From Aeromicrobium fastidiosum (GTDB taxonomy: Bacteria > Actinomycetota > Actinomycetes > Propionibacteriales > Nocardioidaceae): a stretch of DNA of 64,000 nucleotides. Positions within the stretch are counted from its first letter, which is position 1, and each line of letters begins with the position of its first letter. The notes under the pieces were generated by a model. That model was given only the letters and a program-made list of their open reading frames with translations. It was not told the DNA's origin and did not search any database. The DNA is taken from contig NZ_JAGIOG010000001.1 in the NCBI RefSeq assembly GCF_017876595.1, positions 1,550,001 through 1,614,000 on the forward strand, read 5' to 3'. Below, in pieces: positions 1-8,424 of the stretch. A program made the position numbers and the translations under genes.

Positions 1-849
1 GAGCTGACGCTCGACAAGGCCAAGGAGCTGCTCGCCACGCCCTCGGGCATGGAGAAGGAGCTCGGCGTGCACCCCGAGACGGGCCTGGCGATCACGGCCA
101 AGAACGGACGCTTCGGGCCCTACGTCACCGAAGCACTCCCGGAAGGCGCGAAGAAGGCTGACCGGGGTCGCACCGCGAGCCTGTTCAAGGACATGGACCT
201 CGACACCATCACGCTCGAGCAGGCCGTGCAGCTGCTGACCCTGCCGCGCGTCGTCTACGTCGAGGACGGCGTCGAGGTGACGGCGCAGAACGGTCGCTAC
301 GGCCCGTACCTCAAGAAGGGCACCGACTCCCGCTCGCTCGAGCGCGAGGAGCAGCTGCTGACGATCACCGAGGACGAGGTCAAGGCGATCTACGCCCAGC
401 CCAAGACCTACGGGCGCAAGGCCGCCGCCGCACCGCTCAAGGAGCTCGGCGACGACCCCGTCAGCGGCAGCCCCGTCGTGGCCAAGGACGGCCGCTTCGG
501 CATGTACGTCACCGATGGTGAGTACAACGCGACGCTGCGCAAGGACGACTCGCTCGAGACGCTGACTCCCGAGCGGGCGTTCGAGCTGCTCGCCGAGCGT
601 CGGGCCAAGGGGCCGGCCAAGAAGGGCGGCAAGAAGACCACCGCCAAGAAGACGACCAAGAAGACCGCGACCAAGAAGACCGCGACCAAGAAGACCGCGA
701 CCAAGAAGGCTCCTGCCAAGAAGGCCGCCGCCAAGAAGGCCGCCGCCAAGAAGACCCCGGCGAAGAAGACCCCGGCGAAGAAGACCCCGGCGAAGAAGAC
801 GAGCACCGTCACCACGACGACGACCCCCGCGGCCTCCGAGTCGAGCTGA
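1..849 (+). CDS. topA: DNA topoisomerase I, C-terminal part (partial)
   Basis: This is the 3' part of a type IA topoisomerase gene. The frame is open from base 1, so the catalytic domains lie outside the window. The 282 visible residues carry three C-terminal topoisomerase repeats, marked by [24 protein letters not shown] and [14 protein letters not shown] tail from about base 605 follows, made of KK units ([15 protein letters not shown]). In actinobacterial TopA, such repeats and tails bind DNA and support relaxation of negative supercoils. The tail DNA is a run of near-identical AAGAAGACC-type units, which makes copy-number slippage plausible. The stop is TGA at 847-849. Confidence 0.93.
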   Translation, partial: ELTLDKAKELLATPSGMEKELGVHPETGLAITAKNGRFGPYVTEALPEGAKKADRGRTASLFKDMDLDTITLEQAVQLLTLPRVVYVEDGVEVTAQNGRYGPYLKKGTDSRSLEREEQLLTITEDEVKAIYAQPKTYGRKAAAAPLKELGDDPVSGSPVVAKDGRFGMYVTDGEYNATLRKDDSLETLTPERAFELLAERRAKGPAKKGGKKTTAKKTTKKTATKKTATKKTATKKAPAKKAAAKKAAAKKTPAKKTPAKKTPAKKTSTVTTTTTPAASESS

Positions 850-853
850 CGTC

Positions 854-1783
854 ATGGCCGCCGGGGGGCGCTGGGCCGGAGGGGGTGGACGTGGGAGACG
901 GCGCGGGGCCGCCGGCGCGATCGCGGCGCTGATGATGGCGGTGGGCCTGTCGTCCTGCGGCGACCCCAATGAGGGCGACGCGTTCGCGGCGGAGTTCGGC
1001 GCCTGGCTCGACGCCCAGGACGCCGTGGTCTCGCACGACTCCGGCGGCACCCAGCCGCTGCCCTTCCACGGTGACGCGCAGACCGTCGTGACCCTCGCAC
1101 CGTCGCTCGACGACGCTGCGGTCGTCGACGCGGCGACGACCATCGTGTCGCACCGGCCGAAGACAGACATCTCGTCGCACGATCTCACGATCCGCTTCTC
1201 GGCCGACAGCACCGACGCTGCCAGTCCGATCGTCTCGTTCTACGTGCAGGCGGCGACGCCGCTTCCCGACGACGCGCAGACCCGTGGCCGGGTGGAAGCC
1301 CTGGTCGAGGAGGCGCAGCGGTGGGTCCCGGCCGACGCCGGTCTCACCGCGGTGACGGCCGAGGCCGAGGTCGTGACGGTCGAGACGACGACCGAACCGC
1401 TGACGGCCGCGCCCGCGCTGGCCGAGGTGCTGGCCGCCGGGAGCCGCGACGTCCGCACCCTCGAGGTCGAGTCGCCGGCCGGCGACCGGGTCGTCGTCGA
1501 CGACGGGGGAGACCTCGCCTGGTTGGCCGACGTTCCGTCGTTCGTCGAGCAGGCTCGTTCAGCCGCCCCAACGGTGACCTACCAGGCGACCGCCTCGGGG
1601 GTCGACAGCCGTTACGACCGCGCCACGCCGAGACCGGCCGACCCGCCTGCCCTGCTGCTCACATTGCCCGACGGCACCGACGACGCCACGCTCGCGGCCC
1701 TCGAGGCGCTGTCGGCACCGTCCGGCGTCGACGTCGACGTGTTCAGGCCGCCCCCGGCTCGGACCGCTGCGCCCACGCCGTAG
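854..1783 (+). CDS. Predicted lipoprotein of unknown function
   Basis: The 309-residue product starts with an Arg-rich stretch and a hydrophobic segment ending in LSSC at about Cys35, which fits a lipoprotein signal (lipobox) and anchoring outside the membrane. I do not recognise the mature domain. It is acidic, rich in Ala, Asp and Val, and has no visible catalytic motif. The ATG lies 4 bases after the topA stop, so read-through expression with topA is likely. A downstream start would remove the signal, so I keep the first ATG. Confidence 0.7.
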   Translation: MAAGGRWAGGGGRGRRRGAAGAIAALMMAVGLSSCGDPNEGDAFAAEFGAWLDAQDAVVSHDSGGTQPLPFHGDAQTVVTLAPSLDDAAVVDAATTIVSHRPKTDISSHDLTIRFSADSTDAASPIVSFYVQAATPLPDDAQTRGRVEALVEEAQRWVPADAGLTAVTAEAEVVTVETTTEPLTAAPALAEVLAAGSRDVRTLEVESPAGDRVVVDDGGDLAWLADVPSFVEQARSAAPTVTYQATASGVDSRYDRATPRPADPPALLLTLPDGTDDATLAALEALSAPSGVDVDVFRPPPARTAAPTP

Positions 1784-1811
1784 CACCTGGTGGGGCAGGG
1801 GCTCGACGGCA

Positions 1812-1817
1812 TAGGCT
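1812..1817 (+). promoter_or_regulatory. -10 hexamer for the LtrA-like gene
   Basis: TAGGCT lies 6 nt before the ATG at 1824, the spacing expected for a leaderless mRNA. Confidence 0.55.
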
Positions 1818-1823
1818 CCTGCG

Positions 1824-2990
1824 ATGATCGCCACGCTCCGTCGTCCGCTGGCACCGCGCGACCCGCACGAGCAGCACCGGGTCGCGTCGCCCCTCGAGCT
1901 GTTCACAGACCTCTGCTACGTCGTCGCGATCGCGCAGGCGGCGCTGACACTCGAGCACGAGATCGTCCACGGCAAGCCGGGCCACGGCCTGGTGTGGTTC
2001 TGCGTCGCGTTCTTCGCGGTGTTCTGGGCCTGGCTCAACTTCGTCTGGTTCAACTCCGCGTACGACCCCGACGACACGATCCACCGGATGCTGACGCTGC
2101 TCCAGATCTTCGGGTCCCTGGTGCTCGCGGCAGGCGTGCCCGACATCTTCCACGAGGACTTCACGCTCGGTGTCATCGGCTACGTCATCATGCGCATCGG
2201 GCTGGTGCTGATGTGGTTGCGCGCCGCGGCCGGCCACCCCGAACGTCGTCGGACGGCCCTGCGATACGTCTACGGCCTGGTGTCCGTGCAGGCCGTCTGG
2301 GTCGCGGCACTGCTCGTGACCGACGGGCACCTGCCGCTGTGGCTCTTCGTCGTGGCCATCGCCCTGGACTTCGCGGTGCCCGTCTGGGCCGAGTCGGCCG
2401 GCACGACGCCGTGGCACCCGCACCACATCGCCGAGCGGTACGGACTGTTCTTCATCATCGTGCTCGGCGAGACGATCCTGTCGGTGACTCTGGCGTTGCG
2501 TACTGCCTTCGCCGAGGAGGATCCGCCGTTCGAGCTCTGGTACGTCGTCGCGGGCGGCGTCCTGGTGACGTTCTGCGCGTGGTGGCTGTACTTCGCCCGC
2601 GAGAACGGCGAGATCCTGACGGGCAACGACGTCGGCTACACGTGGGGCTTCGGCCACTACGTGATCTTCGCGGCGGCCGCCGCGGTGGGTGCGGGGCTCT
2701 CGGCCCGCATCGCGTTCTACGGTCACCACGCCGAGGTGTCGGACGTCGTCAGCAGCGCGTTCGTGACGGGTCCCGTGGCGGCTGCGCTCGCGGCGCTGTG
2801 GCTCGTCAACGTCCGGCTGCACGACGCGTCCGCCCGGACGGCCGTCCCGTTCGGTGCGGCGATCGTGGCTGCGGTCGCGGTGACGTTCGTCCCCGTCTCG
2901 GAGCTGTGGGTCGGCTTGATCTGCGTCGCGCTGCTGGCCGTCGAGGTGTGGCTGACGACGCGTGCCCCGGACGTCACCGGGCCGGCCTGA
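1824..2990 (+). CDS. LtrA family membrane protein (low temperature requirement A)
   Basis: The 388-residue protein has about ten hydrophobic segments. Near residues 22-38 it carries the family opening motif SPLELFTDLCYVVAIAQ. The motif HIAERYGLFFIIVLGETIL follows near the middle and is also typical of LtrA (Pfam LtrA). The family is named after a Listeria gene needed for growth in the cold; its biochemical role is unknown. The start is set by ATG 1824 with a -10 hexamer 6 nt upstream. It stands alone between the lipoprotein gene and a palindromic repeat region. Confidence 0.85.
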   Translation: MIATLRRPLAPRDPHEQHRVASPLELFTDLCYVVAIAQAALTLEHEIVHGKPGHGLVWFCVAFFAVFWAWLNFVWFNSAYDPDDTIHRMLTLLQIFGSLVLAAGVPDIFHEDFTLGVIGYVIMRIGLVLMWLRAAAGHPERRRTALRYVYGLVSVQAVWVAALLVTDGHLPLWLFVVAIALDFAVPVWAESAGTTPWHPHHIAERYGLFFIIVLGETILSVTLALRTAFAEEDPPFELWYVVAGGVLVTFCAWWLYFARENGEILTGNDVGYTWGFGHYVIFAAAAAVGAGLSARIAFYGHHAEVSDVVSSAFVTGPVAAALAALWLVNVRLHDASARTAVPFGAAIVAAVAVTFVPVSELWVGLICVALLAVEVWLTTRAPDVTGPA

Positions 2991-3003
2991 GTCGGCCCCG
3001 TCC

Positions 3004-3123
3004 GACCGATCTTTCTGCGTTCGCGCTGCCGGGGCGACGTGAACGTCGTCAGGTCCGTCGGGCTGCTGACCGATCTTTCGACGTTCAGGGTGTCACGGCT
3101 ACCGATACGCAGAAAGATCGGTC
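3004..3123. repeat. Palindromic intergenic repeat, family A (copy 1)
   Basis: GACCGATCTTTCTGCGT at 3004-3020 is perfectly complementary to 3107-3123. A third motif copy, GACCGATCTTTC, lies at 3068-3079. The same 12-base arm occurs at 6519 and 6627. The element follows the LtrA-like gene and precedes tmk. It could form long hairpins in RNA and act as a terminator or processing signal. Confidence 0.75.
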
Positions 3124-3177
3124 GCGCCCCGCCGGCGACCGGACGTCACCGTGACGGGCCCTGACGGTGGCACCGAC

Positions 3178-3183
3178 TAGGCT
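3178..3183 (+). promoter_or_regulatory. -10 hexamer for tmk
   Basis: TAGGCT lies 7 nt before ATG 3191. No Shine-Dalgarno sequence is visible. Confidence 0.55.
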
Positions 3184-3190
3184 CGCCTGC

Positions 3191-3835
3191 ATGGATCCCC
3201 TCTTCACCGAGACCGGGCTGTTCCTCTGTCTCGAAGGCGGCGAGGGAGCCGGCAAGTCGACGCAGGCGAAGCTGCTCGTCGAGTGGCTCGAGTCCCTCGG
3301 CCACCCCGTCCTGCTGACCCGTGAGCCGGGCGGCACCGACGTCGGGCAGATCCTGCGCCGCATCGTGCTCGACAACGACACCGGCGAGCTGTCGCCCCGC
3401 ACCGAGGCACTGATCTACGCCGCCGACAAGGCCGAGCACGTCGACCGCGTCGTCCTGCCGGCACTGGCCGACGGCACCGTCGTGCTGACCGACCGCTACG
3501 TCGACTCCACGCTGGCCTACCAGGGAGCAGGGCGCGAGATCGGCATCGCCGAGCTCGAGGCCGTGGCTCGCTGGGCGACGTCCGACCTGCGTCCCCACCT
3601 CACGGTCGTTCTCGACGTCGACCCCACGGTCGGGCTCAGCCGGTTCGAAGGGGCCGACCGCATCGAGGCCGAGCCGCTGGAGTTCCACCAGCGGGTCCGC
3701 CAGCACTTCCTCGACCTCGCGGCCGTCGACCCCGCGCACTACCTCGTGGTCGATGCGAGCCGCACGCCCAGCGAGATCCACCAGCAGATCCGGGCCGCGG
3801 TCGAGCCCTGGCTCGCGCAGGTCGGCGCACCGTGA
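3191..3835 (+). CDS. tmk: Thymidylate kinase (dTMP kinase)
   Basis: This enzyme phosphorylates dTMP to dTDP with ATP in the cytoplasm for DNA synthesis. The 214-residue product has the P-loop GGEGAGKST at residues 16-24, the TREPGGT motif that contacts dTMP, and DRYVDSTLAYQG, all standard for the family. I chose ATG 3191 over GTG 3167 because a -10 hexamer sits 7 nt upstream and the protein then begins like other Tmk proteins. The stop overlaps the GTG of holB (GTGA), a link commonly seen between tmk and holB. Confidence 0.95.
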   Translation: MDPLFTETGLFLCLEGGEGAGKSTQAKLLVEWLESLGHPVLLTREPGGTDVGQILRRIVLDNDTGELSPRTEALIYAADKAEHVDRVVLPALADGTVVLTDRYVDSTLAYQGAGREIGIAELEAVARWATSDLRPHLTVVLDVDPTVGLSRFEGADRIEAEPLEFHQRVRQHFLDLAAVDPAHYLVVDASRTPSEIHQQIRAAVEPWLAQVGAP

Positions 3836-4989
3836 CGCTGACGTCGTCGTCGGTCTGGGCCGACCTCGTCGGGCAGGAGCCCGTCGTCGAGACGCTGCGC
3901 AGCGCCGTCGCCTCGGCGTCGGGCGACGGTCGCTCGATGACGCATGCGTGGCTGTTCACGGGCCCACCCGGCTCAGGACGCTCCAACGCCGCCCTGGCCT
4001 TCGCCGCGGCGCTGCAGTGCGAGCGGGGCGGCTGCGGTGAGTGCCACTCGTGCACGACGGCGCGCGCTGGCAGCCATCCCGACATCACGGTCATCACGAC
4101 CGAGGGCCTGACGATCGGCGTCGACGGCATCCGCGAGTACGTCCGCGCGTCGTCGCTGCGGCCCGCGCTCGGACGTTGGCAGGTGCTGATCGTCGAGGAC
4201 GCCGACCGGCTCACCGACCAGGCCGCCGCCGCGCTGCTCAAGGCCATCGAGGAGCCCTCGAGGCACACCGTGTGGATGCTGTGCGCGCCCGCCGCCGACG
4301 ACGTCATGATCACGCTGCGGTCACGGTCGCGGTCGGTCATCCTGCGCACGCCCGGCACCGCCGCGATCGCCCGGCTGCTGGTCGAGCGCGACGGCATCGA
4401 GCCGGCCATGGCCCAGGCTGTCGCGGCGGCGTCGCAGGGCCACATCGGCCGCGCCCGGGGGCTGGCGCGCGACGCCGGTGCGCGGGAGCGGCGACGCCTG
4501 ATCTTGTCGATCCCGCTGTCGTTGCGAGGTCTCGGCGAGTGCATGTCGGCGGCGCAGCGGGTCAGCGACGAGGCCACGGCGCGAGCCACGGCGTTCTGCG
4601 ACCCCGCCGACGAGCGCGAGCTCGCCGATGTCCGCCAGGCGTGGGGCGTCGAGGAGCGCGGACGACGTCCCCCCGGCTACGCGGGGGCCATCGCGACGCT
4701 CGAGAAGGAGCAGAAGCGCCGCCGCACCCGCCTGACCCGCGACGCGATCGACGGCGTGCTGCTCGACCTGTTGTCGTTCTGCCGCGACGTCCTCGCGGTG
4801 CAGTGCACGCAAGGGGCGGCGCTGGTCAACGCCGACGTCGCCGACGACGTCCACGAGATCGCCCGCCTGTGGACGCCCGAGTCGACCATCGGCGCCATCG
4901 ATGCCATCGTCGAGTGTCGTTCGGCCCTGACGGCCAACGCCGCTCCGCTCCTCGCTCTCGAGCGCATGATGATGGGACTTCGCCGATGA
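3832..4989 (+). CDS. holB: DNA polymerase III delta' subunit
   Basis: This is the clamp-loader subunit that works with DnaX and HolA to load the beta clamp. The 385-residue protein has the modified P-loop GPPGSGRS at about residues 44-51, where the usual Lys is Arg, as in delta' subunits that do not hydrolyse ATP. A zinc module follows with Cys63, Cys68, Cys71 and Cys74. The sensor region LLKAIEEPSRHTVW is clear. The GTG start overlaps the tmk stop, and its own stop overlaps the ATG of the next gene, so the three are probably translationally coupled. Confidence 0.92.
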   Translation: MTLTSSSVWADLVGQEPVVETLRSAVASASGDGRSMTHAWLFTGPPGSGRSNAALAFAAALQCERGGCGECHSCTTARAGSHPDITVITTEGLTIGVDGIREYVRASSLRPALGRWQVLIVEDADRLTDQAAAALLKAIEEPSRHTVWMLCAPAADDVMITLRSRSRSVILRTPGTAAIARLLVERDGIEPAMAQAVAAASQGHIGRARGLARDAGARERRRLILSIPLSLRGLGECMSAAQRVSDEATARATAFCDPADERELADVRQAWGVEERGRRPPGYAGAIATLEKEQKRRRTRLTRDAIDGVLLDLLSFCRDVLAVQCTQGAALVNADVADDVHEIARLWTPESTIGAIDAIVECRSALTANAAPLLALERMMMGLRR

Positions 4990-6506
4990 CCCGTACCCGT
5001 ACGGCCCTGCTCCTGACCACCGTGGTGGCCCTGCTCGCCGGGCTCGTCGTCTACGCCGCCTTCGCGACCCGGTCGCCCGACTTCGACCCGCCGACCCCGC
5101 TCGAGGCGGCCGCGCCCCAGGGCCTCGAGTCGTTCTACACCCAGAAGCTCAGCTGGTCCGACTGCTACACCGGCGGCCACTGCGCTGATGTCACGGTGCC
5201 GATCGACTACGCCGACCCCGACGGTGCCACGACCCAGTTGCGCATGGTGTTCTACCCCGCCACGGGTGACGCGACCCGCAGCATCTTCGTCAACCCGGGC
5301 GGCCCGGGCGGGTCCGCGATCGACTACGCAGGTCAGATGAAGAACGACCTGGGCAAGCAGGTGCGCGACGCAGCCGACGTCATCGGCGTCGACCCGCGCG
5401 GGGTCGGCCTCAGCTCGCCGCTCACGTGCCTGCCGGCCAAGAAGTTCGACGCCTACGCGGCCAGCGACCCCGACCCCGACGACGCCGCCGAGATCGCGGC
5501 CTCGCGAGCGTCGTTCACCGCGATGGGCAAGGCCTGCGAGGCCAACTCGGGTGCGCTCGCCGCGCACGTGTCGACCGTCGAGGTGGCCCGCGACATGGAC
5601 GTCGTCCGGGCCCTGGTCGGTCGCGCCAAGCTCGACTGGTTCGGCGCGTCCTACGGCACCGAGCTCGGCGCGGTCTATGCCGAGCTGTTCCCCGGCAAGG
5701 TCGGCCGCATGGTGCTCGACGGGGCGGTCGACCCGTCGCTCGACTCCGTGGAGTCGAGCTTCGCCCAGAACGAGGGCTTCCAGCGCGCGCTCGACGCCTA
5801 CGCCGCCGACTGCGTCAAGAGCGACGCTTGCCCGCTCGGCACCGACGCGAAGGCCGGTGTCGCCAAGATCGCGGCGCTCATGGACCAGCTCGACGCCGCG
5901 CCGCTGCCTGGGGTGGGCGACCGCAAGCTCACCGAGGGGCTCGCCTTCTACGGCATCGCCGTGACCCTCTACGACCAGAAGTCGTGGTCCTACCTCAGTC
6001 AGGGGCTGGCCGCCGCGTTCAAGGGAGACGGCGCCCTCCTGGTGCAGTTCGCCGACGTCTACTTCGACCGCAAGCCCGATGGCTCCTACGGGTCCAACAG
6101 CGGTCAGGTCATCAATGCCATCAGCTGCCTCGACAACCCCGGCGGGCTCACCCTGGCCGATGTCGAGAAGCAGACCCCGCGCTTCGTCAAGACGTCCCCG
6201 GTGTTCGGGCGGGCGCTCGCGTTCGGGGCGCTCGGCTGCTCCGACTGGCCCATCGAGTCGGCCAACCCGCTGCCCACGATCGACGGCAAGGGCGCTCCGC
6301 CGATCGTCGTGATCGGCACCACCCGCGATCCGGCCACGCCCTACGAGTCGGCCGAGGCGCTGGCCAAGCAGCTCGACTCCGGCGTGCTGCTGACCCGTGA
6401 CGGCGACGGCCACACGGCCTACGCCTCCGGCAACGCCTGCATCACCAAGGCCGTCGACGGCTACCTGGCCGACGGCACCGTGCCGAAGGTCGGCACCACC
6501 TGCTGA
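4986..6506 (+). CDS. Exported alpha/beta hydrolase, tripeptidyl aminopeptidase-like
   Basis: The 506-residue protein starts with a signal or anchor segment (residues about 7-27). A serine hydrolase fold follows, with NPGGPGGS (oxyanion region), the nucleophile elbow GASYG near residue 221, an Asp in GTTRDPATPY and the His in DGDGHTAY. This architecture, with a C-terminal TAP-like domain, belongs to the Streptomyces tripeptidyl aminopeptidase / SlpD-SlpE group, which trims N-terminal peptides outside the cell. The exact substrate cannot be read. The ATG overlaps the holB stop (ATGA). A longer in-frame opening upstream overlaps holB and is rejected. Confidence 0.85.
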   Translation: MTRTRTALLLTTVVALLAGLVVYAAFATRSPDFDPPTPLEAAAPQGLESFYTQKLSWSDCYTGGHCADVTVPIDYADPDGATTQLRMVFYPATGDATRSIFVNPGGPGGSAIDYAGQMKNDLGKQVRDAADVIGVDPRGVGLSSPLTCLPAKKFDAYAASDPDPDDAAEIAASRASFTAMGKACEANSGALAAHVSTVEVARDMDVVRALVGRAKLDWFGASYGTELGAVYAELFPGKVGRMVLDGAVDPSLDSVESSFAQNEGFQRALDAYAADCVKSDACPLGTDAKAGVAKIAALMDQLDAAPLPGVGDRKLTEGLAFYGIAVTLYDQKSWSYLSQGLAAAFKGDGALLVQFADVYFDRKPDGSYGSNSGQVINAISCLDNPGGLTLADVEKQTPRFVKTSPVFGRALAFGALGCSDWPIESANPLPTIDGKGAPPIVVIGTTRDPATPYESAEALAKQLDSGVLLTRDGDGHTAYASGNACITKAVDGYLADGTVPKVGTTC

Positions 6507-6518
6507 TCGCCCCGGGCG

Positions 6519-6638
6519 GACCGATCTTTCGACGTTTGGGTCGCTAGAGCAACCGGAACGTCGACAGATCGGTCAGCGGGTGGACAGGTCTTTCTACATT
6601 CGGGTCGCTGGGACGACCGAAACGTCGAAAGATCGGTC
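6519..6638. repeat. Palindromic intergenic repeat, family A (two tandem units)
   Basis: There are two consecutive 56-base imperfect palindromes, 6519-6574 and 6583-6638. Each begins with a form of GACCGATCTTTC, ends in its complement and shares the core GGGTCGCT. They lie between the convergent peptidase and chorismate mutase genes, a good position for bidirectional transcription stop. They are related to 3004-3123. Confidence 0.8.
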
Positions 6639-6645
6639 CCTGCGG

Positions 6646-6933
6646 TCAGCCCCGGATGTCCTCGTGGTGCCGGATGACCTCGGCGATGATGAAGTTGAGC
6701 AGCTTCTCGGCGAAGGCCGGGTCGAGGTCGGCGTCGAGGGCCAGCCCCTTGAGCCGGGTGATCTGCCGTTCCTCGCGGGCCGGATCGGACGGCGGCAGGT
6801 CGTGCTCGGCCTTCAGGCGCCCGACACGCTGGGTGTACTTGAACCGCTCGGCCAGGATGTGGATCAGGGCGGCGTCGATGTTGTCGATGCTGGCCCGGAT
6901 CTCCTCGAGCTCTGCCTGCGTCGTGTCAGTCAC
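6646..6933 (-). CDS. Chorismate mutase, AroQ type
   Basis: The 95-residue protein has the all-helical AroQ pattern: an opening helix with R-x-x-I-D-N-I-D (RASIDNIDAALIHILAER), then VGRLKAEHDLPPSDPAREE and a C-terminal helix. It converts chorismate to prephenate for Phe/Tyr synthesis. It has no signal peptide, so it is a cytoplasmic enzyme that in actinobacteria often depends on a partner DAHP synthase (not in this window). The start is GTG 6933, with TAGACT 7 nt upstream; the longer opening to 6975 lacks family similarity. Confidence 0.88.
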   Translation of the reverse strand: MTDTTQAELEEIRASIDNIDAALIHILAERFKYTQRVGRLKAEHDLPPSDPAREERQITRLKGLALDADLDPAFAEKLLNFIIAEVIRHHEDIRG

Positions 6934-6940
6934 GGCCCCG

Positions 6941-6946
6941 AGTCTA
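6941..6946 (-). promoter_or_regulatory. -10 hexamer for chorismate mutase
   Basis: TAGACT on the minus strand, 7 nt before GTG 6933. Confidence 0.55.
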
Positions 6947-7030
6947 CGGTGACCGGCCCGGTGTGAGGCCGCCACGATCAGCGGGTACAGTTTGTTGTCG
7001 GTTCGGCGGGCGATCCCCGGCGGACCTTTG

Positions 7031-7106
7031 GCCGCCTTAGCTCAGTCGGTAGAGCGTTTCACTCGTAATGAAAAGGTCGTCGGTTCGATTCCGACAGGCG
7101 GCTCCA
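7031..7106 (+). tRNA. tRNA-Thr (anticodon CGT)
   Basis: The acceptor arm GCCGCCT (7031-7037) pairs with AGGCGGC (7096-7102). The discriminator base is T and CCA is encoded. The D arm has AGCTCAGTCGGTAGAGC, the anticodon loop is CTCGTAA (anticodon CGT, threonine), and the T arm is GTCGGTTCGATTCCGAC. It is complete at 76 nt. Downstream genes look accessory, so this may be an integration point, but I found no second copy of its 3' end. Confidence 0.96.
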
Positions 7107-7287
7107 CGGAAATCCGGGACTTGACTGCTAGCCACGGTCGTCTCGCTTGTTCACGCGCGGCTCCGGGTCTCCGGTGTCCGGTTGGTGCGGCCAGCCAGCT
7201 CCGTGTCGATTCGCGTACGTGCGGCCTGACACTGCGCTCCAGATCGGTGCCAGCCGCCCGAACTGTGCGCCCTGCCAGACTGGTGCG

Positions 7288-7656
7288 ATGAAGGTTGAGC
7301 CTCCGCGTCCCATCAGCGATACCGAGCGCAGCATCTTGGTATTCCTACTAGACGCAGACTTCCCGGGCGCCGACGTCCTTCGTGCGCAGGTAGACGGATT
7401 GCTCGTCGTCGGGCGATGCGACTGCGGCTGCCCCACAGTCGACTTTGCGCCCAGCCTTGGTGCCGTAGCCGCGGGGGGACTCTCGCAGCGGCCCGTCCCC
7501 AGCGAGGCGGTAGTCAGCCCGATCGGTGGCGAGCCGGCGGCAGAGGTGATCGCATTTGTGGATGACGGATTTCTGGCTGGGCTTGAACTTGTGTCCTATA
7601 CAGACAGCCCCCCGCGTGAATGGCCCGACCTGTCCCGACTCGAACATCGGCCATAG
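7288..7656 (+). CDS. Small conserved hypothetical protein with CDCGCP motif
   Basis: The 122-residue protein has the central motif GRCDCGCPTVDF and an acidic C-terminal half (EVIAFVDDGFLAGLELVSYTD). I recall similar proteins in actinobacteria but know no function. The Cys cluster suggests metal binding or a redox role; this is an inference. ATG 7288 is preferred to GTG 7147 because family-like sequence begins there and CAGACT sits 6 nt upstream. The DNA is less GC-rich than its neighbours, which fits an accessory gene behind tRNA-Thr. Confidence 0.65.
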   Translation: MKVEPPRPISDTERSILVFLLDADFPGADVLRAQVDGLLVVGRCDCGCPTVDFAPSLGAVAAGGLSQRPVPSEAVVSPIGGEPAAEVIAFVDDGFLAGLELVSYTDSPPREWPDLSRLEHRP

Positions 7657-7669
7657 AACTGGGACGTCG

Positions 7670-7675
7670 TAGGGT
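7670..7675 (+). promoter_or_regulatory. -10 hexamer for the small lipoprotein gene
   Basis: TAGGGT lies 6 nt before ATG 7682. Confidence 0.5.
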
Positions 7676-7681
7676 GACGGG

Positions 7682-8014
7682 ATGTTTCGGGGAGTCCTGG
7701 CTGCGTCCGCCTTCACGGCCATTGCTCTCGGCGGATGCTCGAGCGTTCCGATGCTGACGGACGCCGAGGAGGTGACGCGCGGTGCAGATCTGACCGGGAT
7801 CGCGCCGAAGCTGCCGGAAGATGTCGAGCCGGAGTGTGTCGCTCAGACCTTGTACGAGTCGGCGATAAGTGACGGGGCCATGGATCTCCTGCGCGATCTG
7901 GGATCGAAGGCGCACCAGGTGGTACCCTTCACGTTCAGCAGCGATGATTCGGAGAAGATCGCCAACGCCCTCGAAGCCGCTGCGGGGTACTGCAGGAGCC
8001 CCGAAACCCAGTAG
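7682..8014 (+). CDS. Small predicted lipoprotein, unknown function
   Basis: The 110-residue product has a short hydrophobic leader ending in LGGC (Cys19), a good lipobox, so it is probably a lipid-anchored surface protein. The mature part has two further Cys residues (in EPECVAQ and GYCRSP), which may form a disulfide. The segment MDLLRDLG..HQVVPFTFSSDDSEKIANALE looks helical. I recognise no family. It lies in the accessory patch behind tRNA-Thr. Confidence 0.65.
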   Translation: MFRGVLAASAFTAIALGGCSSVPMLTDAEEVTRGADLTGIAPKLPEDVEPECVAQTLYESAISDGAMDLLRDLGSKAHQVVPFTFSSDDSEKIANALEAAAGYCRSPETQ

Positions 8015-8039
8015 ACGCTGCTCCTGCCTGCTGCCCACA

Positions 8040-8260
8040 GCAGCAGGCACGGGTCCCCTGCGGACATGTGTCTCGTGGACGAGATCTGCGACGGTGACGT
8101 CGCGAAGACCTACTGCTGGGACCCTGACGAAGTCGGCGGCATGATCAATCTCGACTTCGACGGTGCGGGACACCTTCTCGGAAGCGAGATACGTGGACGC
8201 CACGTCGTACCTGGATCCCAGGTCGTCGTCCCGGGCGCGACGGTTGCTTCGTGGAGATGG
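8040..8260 (+). pseudogene. Decayed DUF2283-like gene
   Basis: One frame (8066-8190) reads LVDEICDGDVAKTY then GGMINLDFDGAGHLLGSE, which matches the DUF2283 pattern (acidic start, then a line like INLDFDxxGxLLGIEVLDA). The expected ending then appears one frame over as VDATSYLDP (about 8194-8220). This implies a single-base frameshift near 8190. No good start codon precedes it. From about 8260 to 8424 I see nothing that looks coding. Confidence 0.45.
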
Positions 8261-8424
8261 TCGGACCGATCAAGCTGCAGCGTCCGCCATCAGGCCAGAA
8301 CGGCGGTGCGCTGCATGTGGGCGGCGGCTGCCGGTTTCCGGGCTCGCACGTCGCCGAACACGGCCCGCCGTCGTTCCTTTTTCTCCCGCAGTCACCGCCC
8401 GTTGGGCCGCGCCGTGAGCCAGCC
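8261..8424. other. Non-coding remainder of the accessory patch
   Basis: No reading frame with family-like sequence, no RNA structure and no repeat recognised. It closes the roughly 410-base gap between the lipoprotein gene and the YdeI-like gene. Confidence 0.4.

Noticed and set aside
605..815. Minisatellite or separate repeat element at the topA end
   Set aside because: The repeats encode the in-frame lysine-rich TopA tail and need no other explanation.
1743..2822. Long minus-strand open frame opposite the LtrA-like gene
   Set aside because: Low-complexity His/Asp/Arg-rich translation typical of antisense frames in high-GC DNA; the plus-strand gene has clear family motifs.
4041..4985. N-terminal extension of the peptidase frame
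   Set aside because: It overlaps holB in another frame and has Arg/His-rich shadow sequence; a signal segment begins at ATG 4986.
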